In this document: in pieces, positions 55,736 through 64,000 of the stretch
Layout of the letters: every line of letters begins with the position of its first letter
Position numbering within the stretch: position 1 is the first letter of the stretch
Origin: Crambe crambe
Taxonomy: Eukaryota; Porifera; Demospongiae; Poecilosclerida; Crambeidae
Assembly (NCBI GenBank): GCA_963924555.1
Contig: OZ004588.1
Span: 5,518,001-5,582,000 of the forward strand
Direction of reading: 5' to 3'
Length of the DNA: 64,000 bases
The notes under the pieces: model-generated
What the model was told of the DNA's origin: nothing
The model's database searches: none
The model's input: only the letters and a program-made list of their open reading frames with translations
Translations under genes and position numbers: made by a program

Positions 55736-58700
55736 AGCCCTTAAAATGACATTCCTCCATTTGAAAGGTGCTTTGATTATCTTGTTGTTAGACTGGATGT
55801 TCAAAGTCATCTGCTTGTTAGTGAACAGAGGAAATGATGGAACTGCAACCAGCACACATGCAGTACACACTTCATGTTGTTTCACTCAAACACTTGGGGG
55901 TGTACTTTGTGTGTATTGCCTCCTTCAAGTATTCCTTGAAGTATTCACTTCTTATGATCATTCGCTATATCTGCTCTTCTTAAGCTGATCAACCACTGTT
56001 TGTCGTTGTTGTTGTTTTTGAAATTTGAAGATTGTTGGTGATCAAAGGATCATTTTTCCGTATAATGCCCCCACCTAACAACTCGCCTGCCTATACTTAC
56101 ATACGTAGCTCCCCTGATCCTTTCCCTCTATGAACTGTGAACTGGTTCCTTCTTGCCTGCATGAGCTGGTACGTAAGTTCAATATATAACAGCCCAACAT
56201 ATCTCCCCATTTTCCAGTCATCCAATTCCTATAAACAGTTGCATATGTACATGGCAAAATTAAAAGTATAATTATGTGACAGTCGAGGGTAGAAATCAAA
56301 CGTAATTCATGCTTTTTACTTTTGTTTTGACAAACTTCAATACACACTATATAATATAAACTATAAACGACTGCAATAATGCATGATGTGATCTGATTTG
56401 AACAGCAGTGCCTGAGTTTAAAAGGCAGAAACTTTTATTGTAAAGCATCGGTCATGACAAAGTCACATATTTATGCGCATTTTCACTTGATACCCTTGCT
56501 CATTCATTATAACCTTCTCAATTCTTAACCAAATTTCAAAAATCAGCTCACAAAGTGGGTGATCAGCTCTCCTGGTGGTCAAGAATTGAGAAGGGATTGT
56601 CATCTACAGTTGTACTGTCATGTATTGATTGCATATAGGGAAGATACGTGTGTACATACAGCATCTGTTTACCATTTATGGTTGCCACAACTTCAAGCCA
56701 TAGCTACGTAGCTGTGTTGTTGTACTGTTGCCAAGCAACTGAGTTAATATATTGGTACCGATGAACAAGGTGCTACTATGTGTGAGCCTCCCTGAGTTTC
56801 TTTCATGTGGTGCATGCCTCTGTGTGCATACATATGTGATTCTAAGGTCTCTGAGATTCTTAGAAGAAGGTTTGATATGCTCTGTTCTTTTGATGTGTAA
56901 GTGATAAACCAGTTTTGTGGTAACCTGTTGCTTAGTTTGATCAAGGTATATTCTACACTTATAAATAGGCACATCAAAATATTTGCTTTACCTCCCCTGA
57001 AAATATCGAAGTAAATATTTTTATACAAAAAATCTTCCCCCATGAAAATTACCTAGCAATTTTTTTTCTAATTAAGATGAACTTTTAATATTAGTCAATT
57101 GGAGTAACAAAAGATTCTTTTGTAGCACTAATTAGAGTTAGAACAAGGGCCTTGGATTCTTTAATTAGATCGAGTGTTTGCGTGGTTTTGCTATAATTAG
57201 AACAAGTGGTTTGGCAATGATATTACAAGAGTTAAGGACCTCTAAAAAAGGTCCTTTGTGCTCAGTAATGGAATTGCATACACCAGAATAAAGCCACAGT
57301 CTCCAATTAACTTGCCAGTTGCCCCTGGTAACTACTGTGCATTAATTGTGTTGCTTATGAAATTGGTTACCCTTTACCAGTTATCTTTAGATCTCGAGTA
57401 GAAAGTAAAGGTACGAGGATAACCCTGTTATTAATAATCTTAAGATAATGATGATCTCAACCCTTATCTCAGCAATCACATGTAGGAAGCCTAGGAAGCA
57501 AGTTAGCAAGGTCTAGACATGAAAAAAAAAAAAGAAAAAAAAAAAAGGGTTTGGTATCCAAGATTGGATCATACCATGGTAGTACCAACACAGTATTCAT
57601 GCCAAAATTCCCTGCTATCAATATATTGATATGTAGGAAGCCATATCTCCCTAAGAAGCATGGTGCAGAAAAGGTCCTCGATCAGATCATACCTTTACTG
57701 ATATGGTTTTACCAATACAGTATTCATGCAGCAGTCGGCCCTATTGGAATCCCATTACCACACTAGAAAAGGGTTTGGTATCCTTGATTAGATTAAACTC
57801 CTCATACCTCCTCATACCTTTACTAATATGGTACTACCAACACGGTATTCATGCAGCAATTGCTCTATAAGAAGCCCATTCCCAACTATGTAGTAACACT
57901 GTGTGCATGTGAATAGTTTTGCCTGCATGGTCAATAACATGGATCCTCTGACGGGATTTCTGTTGGCAAAACACTGTTGCTGCAGGTATACATGCACGGC
58001 ATATTTCTGTGAAATAAGAGTTGGTGGCATTACTAAATAAATACATTCACATGTGTACCAGCATGTGGTGTAATATCACTGTGTGATGCGATACGAAACT
58101 ATTTTGAACTTTAACCTTAAGGACTTCTTGACACTGTAGCTCCTTCATGGTGGTAGCCTTGGGGCTATGTTTAGTGCAGAGATACGTGACATTGGGATTC
58201 CAAACTGCATGATGAAAATTGGCTGATTGAGTTGACATGTAGTATTAAATAAAAACCCTTGATAACTTGCGTAGTTGTCACATAAATGCTGTATAAGAAT
58301 TGATGAATTTATATAATGGTTGTACACAGAGTCTTTCTTTCAAACATACAATATGCCATAGACCCAGCCCACTTTCTTATTTATCCAAACAGGGTGGTTG
58401 GCTTCCCTGCATTTAGTGCACTGTGAAAACATTGGGGTACATGTACTCTGCACTGTTTTAAAGAATTGTGCTAATTTTGCTGCTGCATAAAAGGATCAAG
58501 CATAAGCAAGATTTGGTTGGAAATCCTATATAAAACATTGACGTTTGGTTGTCAATGATCAGTTAATTGGAATGGCAGCTGTGTTATGTATGCTTGGAGC
58601 TTGAAGTACAAAGTGATTGCAGTATACTAGATGCAGGGCAGGCCACCCTGTTTGGAAAGAAAGTGGGCTGGGTCTATATTATGGCAATGAATATACTTAG

Positions 58701-61099
58701 GGTGGCACCCTATTTGAAAGTACCACAACAATCAATATGATGTCAATAGTGATGTTTCTGGTACCTGTTGATAAAGTCAGCCAAAGGAAACACTGCAGCA
58801 CTACAAAGCAAAAGTAGACTGAAAATGAAACTGAAATTATGTACAAGAGTATTAGAAACTTTCTTTCTTTTTTTTTGACATCCCTCCATTGTCCCCCTCA
58901 CCTCTCTCCTTTTCCTCCCTCCCCTCTCCCTCCCATCCCTTCCCTCTCCCTCACATCTGCTCCCATCCCCTTCCCCCTTCCTCCCCCTCCTCCCATCCCT
59001 TCCACTCCTCTCCCCTTCCCTCCCTCCCCCCACTCCCCCTTCCCCCTCCCATCCTCCCCCCAACTTCTTCCTTTCCCCTCCCATCCCCTCCTCTCCTTCC
59101 CCTCCCATCCTCCTCCCCCCACTCCCACTCCCCCTTCCCATCCTCCCCCCCAACTTCTTCCTTTCCCCCTCCCATCCCCTCCTCCCCTCCCATCCCCTCC
59201 TCTCCTTCCCCCTCCCATCCTCCTCCCCCCCACTCCCACTCCCCCTTCCCCCTCCCATCCTCCCCTTCCCCTCCCATCCCCTCTTCTCTCCTTCCCCTTC
59301 TCCCCTTCCCCCCTCTCCCTCCTCCCTCCCCTCCAAACCTCTTAACCAATCTAATCTTCCATCCTGATGTTGTGGTGACCACCACTTCATGAAACAAGCC
59401 AGTACAGTATTGGGTGGGGCTTGAGGATCCACCCTCTGTGAAAACAGGAAATCTGTTCCAAAGACCTTGGGTGCAGCTTATCTTCATGTCAGACCTACCA
59501 GTCAAAGGATTGCTAGTCTTGGTGTCTTGATCAAAGGGAAGTTAGCTTAGTTACAAATTTCAAAACAGCATTGAAGTGTTATCTGAGGACTAGCTGGCTC
59601 ACGGATGTTACCCAATTAGATCCACGGTCATAATCTAATCTCGTTCAGACATCTACATGAGAGAGTTAAGATTTCAGACTTAGTTTTTTTTTTCCGTGCG
59701 ATTTCTTTTGCATTTTGTGTGTGTGTGAAAAACACACATGTTCAATTTCACATTGAAAATTCCATCTCAGCATTTGAAGTGTTTTTTTTTTCCCCTCCAT
59801 TGGCAGCATATTTAGAAAGAGTTGAGGTTGGTAGTATGAAAAATGAGAAGAGAATGTTTTGGAAACATGTACACATGTACTAATGGATTGCTGTATCTCT
59901 GCTGCTACTGGTTTTTATACTGTACTGAGGTTGAAAAAAAAAGGGGTTGTTTTGCAAACACAAGGTATGTTGACTAGTGGTTCTGCATATTTCATAGAAA
60001 GTGTGGAATAATGGCATTCAATTCTGTTATAGATTTTTTGATAAACTGTTATTAGTATGGGATTAGCTCATGGGGATTTTTTTTTTTTTTTTTTTTTTTT
60101 GATAAAGCCAAGAAAAAGTCACTTGTTTGTGCTCCACTTCCTGATAAAAAATAAAACTGTTGTGGTGTTTGTGTGATGTAATCTACTATTACACATACAA
60201 CAATGTGATCTGCCGTATTAGGAGGGCAATTCCCTGTTAGAACTAGTGCTAATTGAGAGCTTGCATGATCTCAATTCACAAATGAATATTCATATTTGCT
60301 GGTTTGGTGGTGTAGCAAGTATGACACCCTTATCAGATCAAACAATAATTGCACAATCCCCTCCCCATGTTTGGCTCACTATATAGAGTCAAGCACACTC
60401 ATAAAAGTATCATTTCCTAGCAAAAAAAAAAAAAAGAGATAGAAATATTTGCCAATCTTTTTAGTTTAGCGAGCGTTTGTTTCTTTTCTAGCAGTTGTTA
60501 GTGCTCTAAATAAGTCTGTAGTGTTATCACCAACTCAAATCGATTAGCATTTTGCCAGCCTGTTAAAATTGAAGTTAATATCGAAGGACGCCCTGCTTGC
60601 TGTTCCTTTGAGATGTGTTCATTATAAGTTATTCATGGACTCTTTGCTGACTGCTCGAGTTCTCTGTGCTACTTTCTTGACCTCTGGTTGGAGTGAGGGC
60701 AGTTTAAAGAAAGAAAAAGAATGCAAGCAGCGAAAGGAAAGTAAGACAAGAAAAGAAAGGAAGAAAAATTCTAACTATGATCATGTAGTTTGTGTATTTA
60801 ATACTTATTTGTTTAAAATTGCATATGTACTGATAACATACGAATGTACTGATAACATACGAATGTCCTAACAATATCATTATCAGGACAAATTATGATG
60901 TGGCCATGCAGAATGCAAAACGTCTGGTCAAAGCTGAGAAGCTGTAGTGTACTGCTCTGCAACATTAATAATTAGCGGTCCTTATTATAAACCTGCAATT
61001 TTGCATCATTTTATGATCCTAATTATGCTTTAAGAATTAGTGTTACTGTCTTTCTTTTTTTTTTTTCTTTTTTTTGCATTGAAAAGTTTATTATTATTA

Positions 61100-61137
<38 letters not shown>

Positions 61138-62709
61138 TATGCATTGCATCACACATGGTGTGTCTATCCTCCATGTCTTCTTGTATATGTGTAGGAGAGT
61201 ATAAAGGCAGTCAAGAATGGTTCATGACGAGAGATGTCCAAGATGTCAGAGTTGTAAGTAAAAATATTTATAAAACAAACACAATTTTATTGGCCTCTAT
61301 TATTTATACAATATTGGTAGCAGAACATAATTATTTCTATTTCAAGATGGTTATTTTACCGCCTGTTTCCCGCTTTATTCCTTTACACATTATATAATCT
61401 AGCTGCCTTGGGCACTATTACTTAGAAAATCGTAGTCAATATGCACATACTGAAAGGACATTCTGACCCAGTACATGCACATGCATATTATATGCATGTG
61501 CTGGTGCTGACATTGTGTGCATGGAACAAGTGAATGGCATATGAATGTGTATGAATGTACATGGCATATGAATGTTGAATGTGCATGGCATATGAATGTT
61601 GAATGTGCATGGCATATGAAGGCATTATGCATCTATTTTTTCAGTCTTGGTTCTGAAATGGTACATATCATGTATCATACACTATGTGCATTGTATGTAA
61701 TCTGTTAAAAGAATATGCATGTTGATTTCATGTGATTGTGTGAATCATTTTGAGTATTTCTCATCTTATCCATATATACGTAGGGTGTGGTGGGGTCAGA
61801 GTTCAGTTTAAAGACAGCAGTGGTGAGTCTCTTCGTGGAGGGAGTACTGGAGATTGAAGGAGATGAAAAAGGTGAGAATTTCAGTCATACATAATATTAT
61901 GTACATTGCACATTTCTCTCTCCTCTCTCTGCATGAGCTAAGACGAGGGATTTGGACCACATTTCCCTCCTCTTGCCCCCAAAATCCATGCCATGTCCCC
62001 ATTCTTTCCTCCCCCTCCAGCTCTCCCTTGAGGTTTAGAATATGTGAGGGTATTTTTCTCCCTCCTCTCCTTTGTCTTTTAGAGTTTGTTGCTATGCATA
62101 TGGTAGTCTTCACTATAGACAAATCTATTTGGTTCTAGTCAGTTTTTCCACCCCTTGCTATCCACTCTATCCACTTTCTATTGTGTCTTACAATATCGAT
62201 TTTAAGTTATGGGAACGAGGTTTTTTCTAGCAAAGCATATAATTCCTGTCATTCCTATTCCCTTTGCACTGTAAAGGTCGGAAGCATATTCCACCCTTTA
62301 TATTCAATTTCAACCTTTTTTTAAACAAAAATATCATTAAAAAATTTTTCTTGTGGTTTTGCTCAGTAATCAAAACATATTTCTCCATCATTTTATATCC
62401 TTTTTTCTGTGTGTAAATGGAAGTTTATACTAATGCTGAAGAGGAGGTGTAGGCAAGGGGGAAAAAATACTTAAAAATTGAAACTAAAAATATTCCATAA
62501 AAGTCAAAACATTCCAATGTATTTATTTTATGTTTTTTTCCTTATTTTCTGGGAATGCAGCTGTTCAGGGGTATTCTGTGTAGGTATCATGGGAGTATCA
62601 GGATGTGGGTGGTTGGGTTTTTGGAATAGACATGGGGGTATATTTAAAATGTTTTCTCTACTTAATGGGCTAAGTCTAAGATTTATTTTCAAACTACTCC
62701 CTCCAGAAA

Positions 62710-62800
<91 letters not shown>

Positions 62801-63322
62801 AGTTGAGCTTTGTTCATACAAATTGCAAAGACGTCTAATCAGTATGAGATGAAGACCACTTCACCATGTCCCAACCTTGTCCCTTGATCATTCACTCTAA
62901 CTACAATTCTTAACCAAACTTCTAGTTTAATGTATCAACAGAGAGCTGATTATCCACTCTCTCTGCTGGTGTTTGAAATTTGAAATTTGGTTAAGAATTG
63001 AGAAAGTTATAGCAGTTATAGTGAATGATCAAGGGGGAAGGTGAATGCTTTAGTAGTGGAGGTTCGTAATACTTACTATGTACTAGTACTTATTTACATA
63101 ATGGATATGTGTGATTTTCCTCCGACTATTATGGGGCTCCATTGTTATTAAAATGATATCTCTACTGCAGATGGACGTTCCAAGAGTAAAATCACAGTCG
63201 ATGGACGCTGCAAGTTGTTGCTGATTCGGGAGGAGACGGGCTGCCCCACCCCTCAGCTTAGTCAGTGGGCCGACGTGCTACTGCTTGTCTTTAGTTATGC
63301 CGACATCGACAGTTTGAAACAG
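48746..63322 (+). CDS. AGAP-type Arf GAP, N-terminal exons with GTPase-like domain (partial)
   Basis: Four exons: 48746-48917, 61195-61253, 61784-61871, 63171-63322. Phases agree; the gene continues past the right edge after donor GTACAG. AGAP (centaurin-gamma) proteins carry a GTPase-like domain, a PH domain, an ArfGAP domain and ankyrin repeats, and act on Arf in endosomal traffic. Exon 1 encodes the N-terminal helix (EAIAQFYSFFGQMQSLKNDI); the exon 1/2 join gives IEREYKGSQEWFMTRDVQDV, aligning without gaps to human AGAP1 IEDAFVNSQEWTLSRSVPEL. Exon 3 starts the GTPase fold (GVVGSEFSLKTAVVSLFVEG), where the P-loop reads GSEFSLKT instead of GxxxxGK(S/T). Exon 4 has ITVDGRCKLLLIREETG and WADVLLLVFSYADIDSLKQ. 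Intron 1 is 12.3 kb and repeat-rich. Met at 48764 is an alternative start. Confidence 0.88.
49030..49490. repeat. Degenerate tandem repeat of CAACAGTACTGTCTTACCAA
   Basis: More than 15 imperfect units of about 13-26 bases, containing (A/C)AGTACTGTCT(C/T)ACCAATAG, starting about 110 bases inside AGAP intron 1. Confidence 0.85.
50109..50167. repeat. (GA)n microsatellite
   Basis: About 59 bases of GA repeat in AGAP intron 1. Confidence 0.97.
50748..52697. mobile_element. Candidate 1.95 kb TIR element in AGAP intron 1
   Basis: GTTATGCTAAATAAAAAGGC...CATGTAGGGTTAGTCTG at 50759-50795 is repeated inverted at 52651-52689 with one or two mismatches; A-rich flanks extend the match to about 45 bases. 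The interior includes a CATA microsatellite at about 51086 and no transposase frame. The right end abuts a separate foldback at 52485-52649. Confidence 0.5.
52485..52649. repeat. Foldback with 65-base arms
   Basis: AGCAGTTTCTGTGAACAAAC...CATCACTGCCT (52485-52549) is inverted at 52583-52649 with a two-base insertion, separated by a 33-base loop. Confidence 0.88.
53053..53212. mobile_element. Foldback element family C, copy 1
   Basis: TGTGACAGTCGAGGGTAGAA...ACTTTATTCA and its inverse (one mismatch) bound a 160-base element. A partial copy occurs at 56275-56466. Confidence 0.85.
53572..53775. repeat. Tandem repeat of about 60 bases, three to four units
   Basis: Units contain TATCAAAGGTCATAAATAGA, TGA(G/A)CTCTATTTAGAGTGTC and CAGCCAATGTTCTGTACATG. 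Confidence 0.88.
53844..53922. repeat. (CT)n microsatellite
   Basis: About 79 bases of CT repeat in AGAP intron 1. Confidence 0.97.
54291..54415 (+). repeat. Dispersed repeat family A, copy 2
   Basis: Matches the copy at 46309, including TTTCAAACAGGGTGCTTAAG and AACAGGGTGGCCCGCCCTGC. Confidence 0.8.
54890..55275. repeat. Dispersed repeat family B, palindromic cluster
   Basis: An inverted copy (54890-54980: GGAGTGGCCTTAATAGAGAG ... TAGGTGCTGTTAGGACATGG) abuts three to four direct copies (CCACTCCACCATGTCC..AACAGCACCTATTCC), giving a strong snap-back structure near 54972. Confidence 0.85.
55495..55733. repeat. Compound (GA)n arrays with duplicated spacer
   Basis: Three GA tracts (55495-55511, 55571-55634, 55691-55733) are separated by duplicated spacers GTTTTTAAACATTGAGCTAT...TTGTAGATAGAG. 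Confidence 0.95.
56275..56466. mobile_element. Foldback element family C, partial diverged copy
   Basis: Left end TGTGACAGTCGAGGGTAGAA as at 53053, and an interior block AAAGGCAGAAACTTTTATTG...CATGACAAA as in copy 1, separated by about 75 unrelated bases. The right terminus is lost. Confidence 0.7.
57546..57860. repeat. Local repeat GGTTTGGTATCC / CAATACAGTATTCATGC
   Basis: Three diverged copies of a unit with GGGTTTGGTATCC, TCATACC and ACCAACAC(A/G)GTATTCATGC, preceded by an A-rich run at about 57520-57546. Confidence 0.75.
58331..58722. repeat. Two family A copies in opposite orientation
   Basis: A plus copy at 58331-58425 and a minus copy at 58618-58722 form an inverted pair around about 190 bases (CATAGACCCAGCCCACTTTC and inverse). 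The arrangement suggests that family A sequences are element termini. Confidence 0.75.
58867..59337. repeat. Polypyrimidine C/T tract, about 470 bases
   Basis: Nearly pure C/T on plus, with imperfect units such as CTTCCCCTCCCATCC and CCCCCAACTTCTTCC. The minus strand is G-rich with dense G-runs. Frames of 113-229 residues open on both strands are composition artefacts. Confidence 0.95.
61089..61136. repeat. (ATT)n microsatellite
   Basis: About 16 units of TTA/ATT, ending about 60 bases before AGAP exon 2. Confidence 0.95.
61532..61625. repeat. Tandem repeat ATGAATGT(G)TGAATGTGCATGGCAT
   Basis: Four or so units of about 24 bases in AGAP intron 2. Confidence 0.85.
62711..62799. repeat. Compound (GA)n(GT)n(GA)n microsatellite
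   Basis: GA, then about 12 GT units, then GA again, in AGAP intron 3. Confidence 0.97.
62878..63045. mobile_element. Foldback element with CTTGATCATTCACT termini
   Basis: CTTGATCATTCACTCTAAC and ATTCTTAACCAAA at the left pair with TTTGGTTAAGAATTGAG and GTGAATGATCAAG at the right. Related diverged fragments occur near 15036, 52078, 54508 and 56518 (AATTTGGT(T/C)AAGAA and complement). Confidence 0.7.
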
Positions 63323-64000
63323 GTACAGATTGGAAAGGGGGTGTGGACATGTTTGGCCACCAAATTGCTGCTGGTATTACTGCCATTACATGTTATAGTT
63401 TGCAACATAAAGCAAAATAGATACCATACCTAATGTTACAGTTAGTAATCAAATTTGTATGCTGTAATTAATTTTTTATGATTTTCATGTTGTTGTTTTT
63501 TGTTTGTTTGTTTGTTTGTTTTTGAACAACAAAATAAGTATAATATGGTTATGTTGATGCATGCATTCATGCACCTGCACTGCATAGGTCCCTTTCAATC
63601 TCAAATTCTTGAAACCAAAGGAAATTAACACAGCTATGCTATACAATTGGCCATATTGTAAGAATTGTGTACAAGTTCTCAATAATAATCCCATACAATT
63701 CCTAAGTAGCCCTAGGGGGAGGAGGCTGGGGGAAACCACGTCGTTTGTATTACGCTGGCCATAAGAGGGAAATTGCCCTTTTACTGTTTTCATAACAATT
63801 CTTGCAATAAACCACAACCAGTAGCCCAAGGTACTAATAATATGTGCATACTCCATAATAGTTCACATAATTTATCATAATTATAGTGCAAAATTTTCGT
63901 GGTTTTGCAAATATTGATGTGTGAACTATATAAATTCCCTTTATTCTCGTGTATTTTTTTCAAACCACAAAATCCACAAAAAAATTTACTCACGAAAATA
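63323..64000. other. AGAP intron 4, to the window edge
   Basis: No further exon found. A GTTT run at about 63500-63522. The last 110 bases (TTTTCGTGGTTTTGCAAAT ... ACTCACGAAAATA) look like the left part of an inverted-repeat element cut by the edge. Confidence 0.4.

Noticed and set aside
58743-59505. Open frames of 113-229 residues on both strands (Pro/Ser-rich one way, Gly/Glu-rich the other)
   Set aside because: They arise from the C/T-rich low-complexity tract, have frames open in several phases, and lack any domain.
1-64000. tRNA, rRNA, CRISPR arrays and bacterial-type operons
   Set aside because: None seen on reading both strands; the genome is eukaryotic.

Overview
The window is metazoan nuclear DNA. 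Spliced genes with GT-AG introns encode animal families: KANSL2, DNAJC9, XLF/NHEJ1, AGAP, a RING/B-box TRIM protein and a family 92 glycosyltransferase. The sequence is AT-rich, compact and full of short foldback elements and microsatellites. Gene content, the recurring TAGCTAGC-like words and an unfamiliar Cys-rich multi-pass membrane protein suggest a non-bilaterian animal, most likely a demosponge. That assignment is an inference; no marker gene proves it.

Layout. 1-1.2 kb: the 3' part of a Q/S-rich minus-strand gene with a broken frame, running off the left edge. 1.2-7.4 kb: gene-free, packed with foldback elements. 7.4-13.6 kb: four intronless NmrA-like NAD(P)-binding genes, one on minus and three in tandem on plus. 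13.7-16.7 kb: a four-exon KANSL2 gene on minus, tail to tail with the last NmrA gene. 16.8-24.3 kb: transposon country, with a foldback of 217-base arms, a hAT-like MITE, a 2.05 kb pogo-like element with an intact transposase and a clipped Ulp1-type protease, and a Harbinger-like MITE. 24.3-25.0 kb: remnant of a CXC-cysteine-motif gene. 25.3-26.8 kb: GT92 gene. 28.6-32.5 kb: a P-element/THAP9-type transposon with convergent accessory and transposase genes, both damaged. 32.9-34.5 kb: two nested TIR elements. 34.6-36.0 kb: TRIM gene ending in a TAX1BP1-type zinc finger. 36.8-42.6 kb: DNAJC9 in five exons; its 3.9 kb first intron holds an opposite-strand gene for a 669-residue membrane protein. 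42.8-48.1 kb: XLF in six exons on minus. 48.7 kb to the right edge: 5' part of an AGAP gene, whose 12.3 kb first intron is mostly repeats.

How the genes relate. XLF (end joining) and AGAP (Arf GAP) are head to head over about 0.6 kb, TRIM and DNAJC9 head to head over about 0.76 kb. DNAJC9 and XLF end 177 bases apart. These arrangements suggest shared promoter regions, not one pathway. Exon models were built by eye from splice signals, phase agreement and remembered family sequence; all intron phases in KANSL2, DNAJC9, XLF and AGAP agree across joins, which supports them strongly. No database search was run.
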